From Epiperipatus broadwayi (taxonomy: Eukaryota > Onychophora > Udeonychophora > Euonychophora > Peripatidae), in assembly GCA_028023455.1 (NCBI GenBank), contig JAQFVV010000276.1, positions 250,001-314,000 of the forward strand: 64,000 bases of DNA, in the 5' to 3' direction. A program made the position numbers and the translations under genes. The notes beneath the pieces are model-generated. The model was not told where the DNA came from. It saw only the letters and a program-made list of their open reading frames with translations, and searched no databases. Shown one piece after another: positions 1-12,281 of the stretch (the first letter of the stretch is position 1; each line of letters begins with the position of its first letter).

Positions 1-27
1 ACAAATCTGTGCAAACGTATTTAAATG

Positions 28-928
28 TTAAATTTAAGTCGGGCGTGAATGGCTATATAGTTTTGTAAAGTTATATTAAGGGAGGGTAATCTTAGGTTAT
101 TCATTTCGTAGTTGAATTGGTTCAATGGATTGGATATATTTGTATAATTGTAGATGTAGTATGAGGTCCGCTACAAGCAGGATTATAGAAATACACCACA
201 CACCCTCTGTTTGCCTATGGATGGATTTGTAAGACGGCAAAGGACCGCAGTCCATTCCTATGGAGTTTTATGTTTATTGTTCTACTTGCCAACAGATGTC
301 ACATTCCTGTTGGTGGAGAGACAATGTCTTCTCTAATCTACTTACTGATCAGATGTACATTCCTGACAGTTTAGTATTTTGTGTTGTTGTATCATGCTAC
401 ATTGAATACATGAATGTATCAGATGGATTGGCACCAGTTTGGTTGCGAAATTTGTTGCCTAAGGTTAAATCAGGGAAGAATATTTTCTTTTCAAATGCAG
501 ATCTATGTAGTCTATTCATACTTGACTATCTAAATAAAATATTAAACTCATTGAATCTTAGTTAAATGTAAAATTAAAAGATTAATAGAAAAATCTAAGA
601 TGTTGAATTTATTCCTCAAAATTTAAATGTTATTTTATATGTGCGTAAATAAATATTTTTATGTGTTAATTTCTGGCAGTGGCTTTTATTTATTGATATT
701 TAAGATATAAATTAAGATATAGATTTTTATCTCTGCGTCTCCGCTGAGCTTGTGACTTGGGCTAACGATCGGAATATTTAAATAAAGTGGAATCTTAACA
801 GCGCGTATCTGCCTACTCTATAATTTTTTCTAGGTTTAAATGCCTAGATGGTGCCTTGTAGAGCAGATATTGTAGTTTGCAGTTAGATTCGATCTTCACT
901 TTCATTTCGATCATTATAATATATATAT
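28..928 (+). repeat. Dispersed ~0.9 kb repeat, copy 1
   Basis: Colinear with the repeat at 29,717-30,745 in the same orientation. Shared blocks include TTAAGTCGGGCGTGAATGGC near the start, a block reading GTTGAATTGGTTCAATGGAT, GATGTACATTCCTGACA, TTGCCTAAGGTTAA, CTGGCAG, the CTGAGCT(T/A)GTGAC block and a terminal TTATAATATATA. The open frame at 260-565 falls inside this repeat and shows no recognised domain, so I do not call it a gene. An LTR or another long non-coding repeat is possible; terminal TG...CA was not established. Confidence 0.6.
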
Positions 929-3169
929 ATTGTACCCTTTTGTTTGGGTTAGAATGGATTATTTCTAATAATTTACTGAAAAATTTTAAATTTTGAAGTT
1001 GGATAAAGAATTATGTATGTTGTGTGTTAATAATCTTTGAATAATTTAGTTAAGGCAAGTAAAATAATTGATGTATAGTGTTGGGTTGGTATTTGTAAAA
1101 AAACATTTAACTAAAAATCATTATAAGATTGTATGGTTGGGAGAACTGACCATAATAAATACTGATTTAATAAGTCTTATAAATAATAATTAAAGTAAAT
1201 TTTAAAAGTAATGCTTTAAAATTAAACGAATAGATTTAGTAATAATAATTGTATTTAATGGCTATATATTTTAAAATCATCTGATTAAAAAATAATAATG
1301 TGGAAGAAAAGTGTAATTTTTTGGTTTTATAATATTAAAATAATTTTAAACCTGTGCTATAATAGTGATTATGTAACATTTTATAAATTAAATTATTAAT
1401 TTAGTCTTTAAATTATTAGTGCCTTATTTAGTTTTGTAAATCACGACACACACCAGTGTTCAAAAATAGAATAATATTATCTGTTATAAATGTTAAATTG
1501 GATTTTAAAAGTGAATATAATAAATAAAATCAGATTTATGTTTTTTGTTGAAAATAAATACATTAAGTTCAAAATAAAGGTAGAAATGATAATAAATATT
1601 GAAATGTGATTTTTAAAAATTATTGTAGAGTCTTTAGTAAGTGTAAATAAAATGTGAAAATTAAGTAAGAATTGAATAATATAATAAAAATAAATATTTA
1701 GTAAATTATTATTAACTTTAACTTTAAAACAATGTTCATGGTCCCGGATAATTTGAGGCCAGGATTATTTAACGGACCAATCAAAATTGGAATCAGCTGG
1801 AGTATTTAAGAGCGGTTTAAATTTTGGCAGACGATTATTGAGCTGTTATCTCATTCTACCGACATACTTTTATAACATCGTAGTATTTCTACAATTCTGG
1901 TAAAGTATTTAGTAGTGTAATAATCCATTTTATTTAGCTTCAATTTTTATAAAAATACAGCACTTTATTATTACAAGATCGTGATATGGAGGAAGAGGGC
2001 TAAAAAATTAAATAATTCCTTACTTAGCTGATTTGTTTTCATTCAATTTGTCATCAACTTAAACATGAAGAAGTCATCACTAAATATAAAAAAATTAATG
2101 GAAGTATTCAAATATTATTATCGTATAAAGTATATAATTTTGCCTATGTTGATAAGTCATATTGATTTACGATTAAATTTCATAAAAAGAACGTCACGGA
2201 AAAAAATATATAAAAGAAAAAAATTTCATTAAAAGATATAAAGTGAAATGATATAATATATTTTATGAAAAAAAGTTATTTAAAATACAATGGGAAAATA
2301 CTTTTAAAGGAAAAAAAAACTTTTAAATTTGACCGAACAATTATTTGAGAATGTGGAGATATTTCTTTCTGAAGAAATATCTGAAATATTTTAAAATTGG
2401 ATTTTTTTCTAGAAAATATAAGATCATTTGCAAGTATGTGACTTATATCATATTTAAAAAAAAATATTACAAGTCAGTCATTAAGGTATGCAGGTCATAC
2501 AAAAGTTTATTTAAATTATTTGGGAAAATAATTTAAGTTATTTGAAAATATTGGGAGAAGTATTGGTTGTATCAGAAGATATTAAACCTCAGTAAATATG
2601 AAAAAGTTACAAGAATTTGGAAAATTATCTTGACGAAGAGTATTTAAAATTATATATTTATCTAACAGTACCTGTTGAAAGATTTAAAGTTTTGGAGATA
2701 AGACAAATATTAATTATATTAGTGTAAGTCTTATAGAATAAAAGTAAACGTACCGTATTTAACTTGAACTGTCAGTTTGGATTATATATTACAACGTTAA
2801 GAACCGGAGCATGCGTGATTATTGACATCAAAAGTGGGTATTAATGTTTTTTACCAGGAGAAAAGATACTTCCTGTAATGAACTTATTATCAAGAAAAGA
2901 ACATTTCATTGTAAGAAATTCTAATAAAATTATTGTAAATATGGTTTTAGAATTAATTTTTTACTAACAAAATTATAGTAATATTTATAAATAGTATAAA
3001 TATAGCGTAGAAACAGAAAACATTAAATTATTTACTAACTTAGTAATTAAATTTTATTGTAAAGAAAAAAAAAATCTTTAACTTAGTATATTTTAAAGTG
3101 TGATAATGTGGAATAAACGATAATAAAATATTTATTTAGATCGTACTCCAGATGACATCACTAAGTAAT
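929..3169. other. AT-rich DNA without a recognised gene
   Basis: Mostly low-complexity AT-rich sequence. The exception is 1,738-2,000, which is less AT-rich and contains a TATTTAAG box at 1,803-1,810 and a TCATTC at 1,851 that resembles an initiator. The 48-bp spacing is too long for a standard TATA-initiator pair, so a promoter is only a possibility. The 63-residue frame at 2,345-2,536 is Lys/Tyr/Phe-rich and looks like chance. Confidence 0.4.
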
Positions 3170-3810
3170 TGCCAACAGAAATTACTTATAGTAATAATAA
3201 ATCAGCATTTATTTTTTATAGCGTCTGTATACAATTGTAATAACATTCATATCGACTTTTTTTCAAACCAAATTGTGCAAACGCTTTTTGCTAGTGTTGA
3301 CCCATACAAGATATAGAATTTATGCAGCAATAAAAGGAATCCTCTTATTACTATGACTCAGATATTTATATATGAGCAAATCTGAAGTACTGGTACAGAA
3401 GGTGTGACTATAGAACAGTCACTTTGAATTACTATATATAACTTATGAATGAATGACGCCGATGAAATTTACTAGAATTTACTGAACGTCATTCCAACTG
3501 AAATTAATCATATATATAAATCAGCATTTATTTTTTATAGTGTCTGTATACAATTGTAATCACATTCATATTGGCTTTTTTCAAACCAAATTGTGCAAAC
3601 GCTTTTTGCGAGTGTTAAATAATAAATGAATAACCTCTGACCCATACAAGATATAGAATTTATGCAGCAATAAAAGGAATCCTCTTATTACTACGACTCA
3701 AATATTTATATATGAGCAAATCTGAAGTACTGGTACAGAAGGTGTGACTATAGAACAGTCACTTTGAATTACTATATATAACTTATGAATGAATGACGCC
3801 GATGAAATTT
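3170..3810 (+). repeat. ~342-bp satellite, two plus-orientation units
   Basis: Two diverged units, about 3,170-3,490 and 3,491-3,810, contain the landmarks AAATCAGCATTTATTTTTTA, GCAAACGCTTTTTGC, AAGATATAGAATTTATGCAG and GTGTGACTATAGAACAGTCAC. The first unit lacks about 20 bp (AAATAATAAATGAATAACCT) found in the second. The second stops in mid-unit at GATGAAATTT, where the array flips orientation. Confidence 0.9.
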
Positions 3811-6240
3811 ATTATTTAACACTCGCAAAAAGCGTTTGCACAATTTGGTTTGAAAAAAAAGCCGATATGAATGTGATTACAATTGTATACAGACACTATA
3901 AAAAATAAATGCTGATTTATATATATGATTAATTTCAGTTGGAATGACGTTCAGTAAATTCTAGTAAATTTCATTGGCGTCATTCATTCATAAGTTATAT
4001 ATAGTAATTCAAAGTGACTGTTCTATAGTCACACCTTCTGTACCAGTACTTCAGATTTGCTCATATATAAATATTTGAGTTGTAGTAATAAGAGGATTCC
4101 TTTTATTGCTGCATAAATTCTATATCTTGTATGGGTCAGAGGTTATTCATTTATTATTTAACACTCGCAAAAAGCGTTTGCACAATTTGGTTTGAAAAAA
4201 AGCCGATATGAATGTGATTACAATTGTATACAGACGCTATAAAAAATAAATGCTGATTTATATATATGATTAATTTCAGTTGGAATGACGTCCAGTAAAT
4301 TCTAGTAAATTTCATCGGCGTCATTCATTCATAAGTTATATATAGTAATTCAAAGTGACTGTCCTATAGTCACACCTTCTGTACCAGTACTTCAGATTTG
4401 CTCATATATAAATATTTGAGTCTTAGTAATAAGAGGATTCCTTTTATTGCTGCATAATTTCTATATCTTGTATGGGTCAGAGATTATTCATTTATTATTT
4501 AACACTCGCAAAAAGCGTTTGCACAATTTGGTTTGAAAAAAAGCCGATATGAATGTGATTACAATTGTATACAGACGCTATAAAAAATAAATGCTGATTT
4601 ATATATATGATTAATTTCAGTTGGAATGACGTTCAGTAAATTCTAGTAAATTTCATCGGCGTCATTCATTCATAAGTTATATATAGTAATTCAAAGTGAC
4701 TGTTCTATAGTCACACCTTCTGTACCAGTACTTCAGATTTGCTCATATATAAATATTTGAGTCGTAGTAATAAGAGGTATCCTTTTATTGCTGCATAAAT
4801 TCTATATCTTGTATGGGTCAGAGGTTATTCATTTATTATTTAACACTCGCAAAAAGCGTTTGCACAATTTGGTTTGAAAAAAAGCCGATATGAATGTGAT
4901 TACAATTGTATACAGACGCTATAAAAAATAAATGCTGATTTATATATATGATTAATTTCAGTTGGAATGACGTTCAGTAAATTCTAGTAAATTTCATCGG
5001 CGTCATTCATTCATAAGTTATATATAGTAATTCAAAGTGACTGTTCTATAGTCACACCTTCTGTACCAGTACTTCAGATTTGCTCATATATAAATGTTTG
5101 AATCGTAATAATAAGAGGATTACTTTTATTGCTGCATAAATTCTATATCTTGTATGGGTCAGAGGTTATTCATTTATTATTTAACACTGCAAAAAGCGTT
5201 TGCACAATTTGTTTAAAAAAGCGATATGAATGTGATTACAATTGTATACAACGCTATAAAAAATAAATGCTGATTTATATATATGATTAATTTCAGTTGG
5301 AATGAGTCCAGTAAATTCTAGTAAATTTCATCGCGCATTCATTCATAAGTTATATATAGTAATTCAAAGGACTGTCTATAGTCACACCTTCGTAAGTACT
5401 TCAGATTTGCTCATATATAAATATTTGAGTTAGTAATAAGAGGATTCCTTTTATTGCTGCATAATTTCTATATCTTGTATGGGCGAGATATTCATTTATT
5501 ATTTAACACTCGCAAAAGGTTTGACAATTTGGTTGAAAAAAAGGATATGAATGTGATTACAATTGTATACAGACGCTATAAAAAATAAATGCTGATTTAT
5601 ATATATGATTAATTTCAGTTGGAATGACGTTCAGTAAATTCTAGTAAATTTCATCGGCGTCATTCATTCATAAGTTATATATAGTAATTCAAAGTGACTG
5701 TTCTATAGTCACACCTTCTGTACCAGTACTTCAGATTTGCTCATATATAAATATTTGAGTCGTAGTAATAAGAGGATTCCTTTTATTGCTGCATAAATTC
5801 TATATCTTGTATGGGTCAGAGGTTATTCATTTATTATTTAACACTCGCAAAAAGCGTTTGCACAATTTGGTTTGAAAAAAGCCGATATGAATGTGATTAC
5901 AATTGTATACAGACGCTATAAAAAATAAATGCTGATTTATATATATGATTAATTTCAGTTGGAATGACGTTCAGTAAATTCTAGTAAATTTCATCGGCGT
6001 CATTCATTCATAAGTTATATATAGTAATTCAAAGTGACTGTTCTATAGTCACACCTTCTGTACCAGTACTTCAGATTTGCTCATATATAAATATTTGAGT
6101 CGTAGTAATAAGAGGATTCCTTTTATTGCTGCATAAATTCTATATCTTGTATGGGTCAGAGGTTATTCATTTATTATTTAACACTCGCAAAAAGCGTTTG
6201 CACAATTTGGTTTGAAAAAAAGCCGATATGAATGTGATTA
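3811..6240 (-). repeat. ~342-bp satellite, seven minus-orientation units plus a partial
   Basis: Head-to-tail units each beginning near TTATTTAACACTCGC. The anchor ACTCGC (or ACTGC) occurs at 3,821, 4,163, 4,503, 4,845, 5,186, 5,508, 5,843 and 6,183, so the period is 340-342 bp except for two short units. The last unit breaks off at 6,240. Each unit holds small palindromes: GAATGACG paired with CGTCATTC, GTGACT paired with AGTCAC, and GCAAA paired with TTTGC. No coding frame or known ribozyme core was found. Confidence 0.95.
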
Positions 6241-8665
6241 TGGTAATAATGTAAATTATTAATAGTTTTAAAATGTGTTTGTTATTTTGTACGGATGGAT
6301 GCTATATAAAACACACACCTACACATAATTTAGCATTTGTTTAGTTATTTAAGAATATGCATAATTTTAATGATATCCTAAAGATATTTAAACATAAAAA
6401 AAATATAGGTATATGATTCTATTAAAACTGAATTGGATGTTTTGTTGAATAATTTAAAGTGTTAAAAATATGACACTGATTCTGATTGTTTGTGCTAAAT
6501 TTTGAGAACTATTAAAGAATGAAATAATCTTGTCTTATTAGTTAGTTAGACTGTTATTCTAAAAATGAATTTATTTGTTATTATAGAAATGAGAAGATGA
6601 ATTTAGCGATGTAAATTGGTGAATTTTAAATGCTAATATCTTAGTATTAGGTTATATAAGACCAGGATAATATTGTATGTAGGGTTTATTTATATGGAAA
6701 GAAGAATATACTATATTGATGTTTATACAGGTGTAGCTAACATAGCCCTATATCTTGTGTATATTCATGGCAATGGTTATTTTTCTATGTGTTAAAGCTT
6801 AATGTGCCATAGTGCTGAATGAATAGCCTGGACATTATACTTGGTAGAAGAGGTTATTAAACAAATAAGTTATACCTCAGTTCATGTACACTGTGCCCAT
6901 GATGGTTAGTTGATAAAGGTGTTAAGTTGAAGTTATAGTTTACCCCATATGCCTACTAGTTTATGTGTTATTGAAATTTATTGGATTACATTGTAAAAGA
7001 TGGTTGTTTTAAAATTGGAAATAATAAATAAGTTTGGAAATAGAAAATTGTTAAATTGGATAAGATAAGTTATGTTGCTTAGATTATAATAAGTGTAAAA
7101 ATTATAAAAACATAATTTCATCAGTGAAAGAATCATAAAACTTTTATAATTAAAAATATTTTTTTTTTATAAAATAAATAGTTGATAATTTAAAAGAATT
7201 TATAATGATATTACTTAATTATTAAGAATTTTTTTAAAAGACATACTTATAATGCATATTTTTATTTATGATTAAAGGTAATAGACTGAATCTTGTTGAA
7301 TGAATGAAAGTAGTCATAAGTTTTACAAAAATAATTTTATAACAACACACTAATCCATACATGATATTTAAAGTTTAAAGTAATATTTAGTAAGTAGCTT
7401 AGTTTGATGGTATGCTATGAATTAAGGTTGTTTACATGAATATTATTGAAGAATTACTATACAGAATAATAAATTATTTTTTAAAAACTAAATAACAAGG
7501 ATAAGTTCATAGTAAGAGTATCACCTATATTTTTTAAAACCTATAAAGTAATAATATCGAATAACTGTAATAAAAAGTTATATAATGATATTTTAAAAAA
7601 TAAGAAATATTTTATTTAAGAAATGTTCTGTATCTTATGTTTTAAGTCATTTGATTTGTCTTGAAAAAATACCTGAATACGAATAAATAGAATTATATCA
7701 AAATGTAAATAATGTAAATAATTTTATTGTTAAGTTCGTTAATAAAATTGTTCAATGTGTTTTATAAGTCTTGGTGTTGACTCAATTTCTTCACATCACA
7801 ATTACATAATCACAGATAATTATAATGAAGACATAGTATTTGCACATCATAAATAAAAATTTTATTTAAGAGTTATACTATTTTATTGATTTATTTTATT
7901 TAAGAAGTTTTACTTATTGTATTATTATAATGGTCATGGAATAATTACCAAAGATTTACATTAAATTATTTTAGTAATAATTGCCACATAGTCTCAGATT
8001 GTAATATCATACTAAATATATTATTTAAGATACCATATGGATAATAGAAAATTACATTACATTTGATTATGTGATATCTAAGAACAACATTATAAGTAAA
8101 AAACATAGGAGAGTGAATTATAGATTAAAGATTAGTTTTACTATTTGTTATTATTAATATTATTAAATTGTAGTTAGGAATGATAATAAATCCCTTATCA
8201 TACTTGATTACAAAAGTTATAATTAATTTATCATTATTTGAAGAGAACCTGAGATAATTTGAGTTGAATTAGTTTTGAGAAAGATATTTAAATTAATTTG
8301 TTAAAGGTAATTTACTTAATTAGTTTTGATTAAAGATGTAAGAGTACTATAAATGTAGTATTTAAGTAATAGGAATAAGGATAGTATTCTTATGCCATTA
8401 AGGTAATAGCCAGTGGGAGATTATCTTAATGTATTCACTCTACCACTTGTAAACTCACTTCATAGTCTCATGATTTGATTAGATTTTTCATTTATTTCAT
8501 TTTATAAACCAGAACTATATTATTATTTATTAAGTAAGTTAATTTAATCATTGATATTTTTAAAAATATATAGTTATTGTTAATTTAAATACATTTTAAA
8601 AAACATAGTTATTTAACTGAGCTAGATCAAGTGATTATAATTATATATTTCCTGGAGGTGAGGGT

Positions 8666-8668
<3 letters not shown>
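6241..8668. other. AT-rich DNA, nothing recognised
   Basis: Long AT-rich sequence with many TTTAAA/AATAAA words and no convincing coding frame, RNA gene or repeat. Confidence 0.5.

Positions 8669-8749
<81 letters not shown>
8669..8749. repeat. (AT)n microsatellite, ~81 bp
   Basis: An uninterrupted AT dinucleotide run. The apparent minus-strand Tyr/Ile-rich frame across it is a by-product of the repeat. Confidence 0.97.
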
Positions 8750-8753
<4 letters not shown>

Positions 8754-9860
8754 TTTTCATGATTATATGATGTAAATAAAGTATTTTTGGATTAAATGTG
8801 ATCTGGAATTTAAATAAAATAATACATGATTTAATCACAAAAATACTAGCCCAATAAAATGTTGATGTTTATTAGTAAATAACAATGTAATATAATATTC
8901 ATTGGAAGAGATTATGTTAATACTGATGTTTAACTGTCAATCAAAAATTAACTTAATTTATTTTGATATAATGTATGCATTATTGAGATTTCCATAGTCC
9001 TTAATGCAAATTTTATTCTTACTTATGATCAGGAGTTCGAATCCAAGCTAAACTTTGGAAATATTTTAGTTGCTAATAGTTTTAAAAAATTTTATTTGAA
9101 TTATCCAATTCAGCTAATCATTTAATTTTGGATGGTAAATAAATATTTAGTTATTATTTATTAATAAGTGAAAGAAAAATGGAAAACTGTTAAAACTATT
9201 TCCATCTTTTATTGCAAACATCATGATTAAAAATTAACTTTTTCTTTACCGTTGTCACTTGAAGAGGACAAACATTCTGAGGTGGCTTTATATTACAGTG
9301 GGCTGTTTAAATAAGTCATCATTTCTTAAATATATATTCTATTCATTACTTCATTTATTGGATTGACCTTATCTATGATAGAAAATTAATTTTGTTAATA
9401 AAAGCAATCAAATATTTGCAAATTTTTGTTTTTGTTAGTCCAACTTTTACCTTTAGCTCAATCCTATCATAACCATCCATCAGTCCAGAAGTTACACCAA
9501 CATCTTACACCATAGTTGCATTTGAAACATTTTTTTTTCAAGTAAAATTTCATATACACATTATTTTTAATGATACTCAACTTCATACAATATGTATTTA
9601 AATACATTTCAAACTTCTATTCCATCAGACATTACTGAAACATATGATCAAAGACGTTGTTTATGAAGTATTGGTACATTTATTGTCAACGCTAATACTT
9701 TTTTATAGAATTATTGAGTAAAACAATAAACACTTATAACCTTTAATTGTTCATCAGCAGGCAGTTTATAACTCTGTAAAAAATATCAAGAGTTTTTAAT
9801 GTCAGCATATTTTACTTTTTGTACTAACTTTGCCTTTTTGTTTTACAAAATAAAAGTAAA
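8750..9860. other. 3' flank of the GPCR gene, no other gene seen
   Basis: AT-rich. A TTTATT at 9,679-9,684 reads AATAAA on the minus strand and is the best polyadenylation candidate for the GPCR. GTTCGAATCC near 9,034 resembles a Pol III B box but has no A box. Confidence 0.4.
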
Positions 9861-9867
9861 GCAAAAA

Positions 9868-10929
9868 TCAACTTTGTCTCACAGATAATCCATTACTAAT
9901 ACTCCTAATACTAGTTACTGGTCTTTTTTTAATTAATGATGGATGCTTAGCAAAGCAGCAGCAAAATGTCAAGTGCAGTGTTTTTCTATAAGAATAATTA
10001 CAAATATAATGAAAAATAAATGTCATTCCAAAACACACTGTTTCTGTATAAATTAAAATAGTCAAAAAAGTTAAATTGAAATTCACAAATGCCTCATATA
10101 AAGAATAAATTATTCCAGCGATGGCAGTTATAAAAAAAGTAACGACAATGACAAGTAGAAATACCATCAGGTATTTTTCAGTTTTTAACTGTCGTGCTCC
10201 CATTTCTAATACAGAGTGAATATATTGAGTTTGTTTCCTATAAAACATTAAAGTGCATATGTTTAAAACCACTATAATAATCGCAGTTCCTGCGCGGTAA
10301 ATCAATTCTCTAATCCAAATAAATATTTTAAAACTAACTGTATGAGTTTTGGGATGCACATATTGACAATTAGCATATTGAAGATTGCCAAAGTAATGAG
10401 GTATATGAAAAATTAAAGTAAATATCCAAACAAATAATACTAAATAAATAGCAATCTTTTTGTTTTGCAGCAAAGACTTAGACGAGTGACAAATAGCCAT
10501 ATACCTTTCTATTGATATAATCAATGTTAAAATATTACTAATTCCTAAAAATGATTCAATTAAATATCTTGGAAAATGATTGAGAATAAAGATCCCAGTT
10601 TCTGTGTTATGCATATCATTAGTAAATCGACTATATAGATCAAATGTTACTAATGTATCGATTATAATAATACACATATCAGAGACTACAGTTGCCCGTA
10701 TATAAATAAAGATAGGTTTGTTCATGTTCGGTCTTGTAAATACAATAAAATTTATGGCATTTCCTACTAATCCAATGCAGCATAATACTAAGAGAGATAA
10801 AAACTCAAATTCCGTGGACAGATAATTATATAAGGTGCAGTTTGAAGTATTTGGTAAAGAATTAATGGCGAGAGTAAGATTTTCAAGATTATCATAATTA
10901 TCCATAAAAAATATGGCATCTAGAACCAT
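9868..10929 (-). CDS. Class A (rhodopsin-like) G-protein-coupled receptor, peptide-receptor type, atypical
   Basis: Intact 353-residue single-exon frame with seven hydrophobic segments at about residues 43-65, 73-97, 117-145, 158-180, 206-230, 253-277 and 285-308. The N-terminus carries three Asn-glycosylation sequons (residues 17, 27, 30). Visible class A landmarks are GN at 56-57 in TM1, Asp84 in TM2, ERY at 141-143 (the DRY position), Trp168 in TM4 and a Cys cluster at 323-325 that could be palmitoylated. Such receptors sit in the plasma membrane and signal through heterotrimeric G proteins. The overall look is of invertebrate FMRFamide/myosuppressin/sex-peptide-like receptors, but the ligand cannot be read. 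Oddities: Cys188 in extracellular loop 2 has no partner Cys at the top of TM3, the TM6 CWxP motif is absent, and NPxxY in TM7 is replaced by a segment ending FHY. The start is supported by an ACCATGG context. A T12-AG splice-acceptor-like site lies about 30 nt upstream, suggesting a 5'UTR intron or trans-splice site. An AATAAA lies about 185 nt after the stop. Confidence 0.9.
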   Translation of the reverse strand: MVLDAIFFMDNYDNLENLTLAINSLPNTSNCTLYNYLSTEFEFLSLLVLCCIGLVGNAINFIVFTRPNMNKPIFIYIRATVVSDMCIIIIDTLVTFDLYSRFTNDMHNTETGIFILNHFPRYLIESFLGISNILTLIISIERYMAICHSSKSLLQNKKIAIYLVLFVWIFTLIFHIPHYFGNLQYANCQYVHPKTHTVSFKIFIWIRELIYRAGTAIIIVVLNICTLMFYRKQTQYIHSVLEMGARQLKTEKYLMVFLLVIVVTFFITAIAGIIYSLYEAFVNFNLTFLTILIYTETVCFGMTFIFHYICNYSYRKTLHLTFCCCFAKHPSLIKKRPVTSIRSISNGLSVRQS

Positions 10930-10956
10930 GGTAATTGCAAACGGTAATCATTTGAT

Positions 10957-10970
10957 CTAAAAAAAAAAAA
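10957..10970 (-). promoter_or_regulatory. Candidate 3' splice acceptor upstream of the GPCR start
   Basis: On the minus strand a run of twelve T is followed directly by AG. The ATG of the GPCR lies 27 nt beyond the implied exon boundary at 10,956. This could be the acceptor of a 5'UTR intron, or a spliced-leader acceptor if the organism trans-splices. No matching donor was identified. Confidence 0.4.
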
Positions 10971-11179
10971 GGTAAAATAAAAAATTATAAAAAGGAATTA
11001 TTGAGTAATTTATATATATATTAATAATTTTAAATCTAATACTATAAATAAACTTTATTAAAGGTTATTTCTAAATTCCAATCTGCATTGCAATCATTTC
11101 ATTGATTTAATATTTTAGCAATTTAATGTAAACAATTATAATATATTTTATATATACTTCAGATATAATTATAGGGGAG

Positions 11180-11345
11180 TTTAACACAGACTTTGAGCTC
11201 CCTTCAGCTATCACTCTATCTCAGGCAACCGATATACATGACCACACATATGTGGAAAACATAAATGATGTTCAATATACATATTACTGCTGAACCAGCA
11301 CTCATCAGTTGGTCCAGATCGTCATCTTCAACACATATATGTAAT
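11180..11345. repeat. Foldback-type element, short copy
   Basis: On the reverse strand this reads TGGACCAACTGATGAGTGCT and continues with GTTCAGCAGTAATATGTATA, closely matching the centre and right arm of the palindrome at 25,475-25,550. The left side (ACAGACTTT ... CACTCTATCT) also matches 25,330-25,365. This is therefore a second member of the same family, with less intact arms. Confidence 0.55.
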
Positions 11346-12281
11346 CAGTGTTTGGGTTTATATTAAGATAGCAAATCAATTTTTAGTAGACAGGTTCAAT
11401 CTATTCTACCTCCAATTCTTCAGCCATCCATGCCATTGAAAGTCTGATGATGGAATACCCAAATCTGTTGTTGATGCTAATATTAAATCATGTTTATGTT
11501 GACTTTAAGTCACTCTGAAATAGGGTGGATATCACAACGGAACTTTAAAAACTGCCTTCAAATCTTCTATAATTACATCTAAACTTCAAAAATATAATTT
11601 ATACGTGTATTTAAATATTATATACTCAGATAGTAATACATATATATATATCAAAATTAACCCATTGAAAATATATGTTAAATATTTTTGCCAATTATGA
11701 ACAATGACGTATACTTAAAAAGCTTATATCTGTGTGTGAATATACTAAATGAGTAAATTTATATTTTCCTAACTTTTCTTAACTTTAAAAATCCAAAGTA
11801 CAATCTTTAATTAAAGGAGTTATATAAATTTACTTATTTAAAATTAAATAAATAATTTACATATTACAACAAAACCAATATCTATATGTGATATTGCTAC
11901 ACATTTATCCAAGGTCATATGTAAAATTTATCAGAATGCTTTTTTCTAAATAATAATAAGTTTGTAATTTTTTCCCATCAACACAACAATGGTATTAATT
12001 CCACAATAAACAAATCCAACTTCTGACTCTACATATTCAGATAACATTACCATTATTGTGCAATTAATCTATCCAAAATATAAGTCTACAACTTGTAATA
12101 ATTATATAAAATGCTATACGTGCATATATTAAATAATATAAACAATGAATAATACTAACACCTTTTTCAAAGTTTAATTACCTATCAAATATGCTTGAAA
12201 AAAGAATTGGCTTTAGTGCAGATATCCAGTGGCTGATTTAAGAATTATATTTATTGGTTTTAATTCAATAAATCTTACATA
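11346..12281. other. AT-rich DNA, nothing recognised
   Basis: AT-rich sequence with short TA runs and no supported gene or repeat family. Confidence 0.4.

Noticed and set aside
260-565. 101-residue frame as a gene
   Set aside because: It lies inside the dispersed repeat and is not preserved in the second copy.
1738-2000. An LTR or Pol II promoter
   Set aside because: TATTTAAG and a TCATTC exist, but the spacing is wrong and no second copy or downstream coding region was found.
3170-6240. CRISPR-like array
   Set aside because: Units are contiguous 342-bp satellites with no short repeat-spacer structure, and the genome is eukaryotic.
9030-9050. Pol III B-box match GTTCGAATCC
   Set aside because: No A box or tRNA-like fold at the right distance upstream; a single 10-mer is expected by chance.
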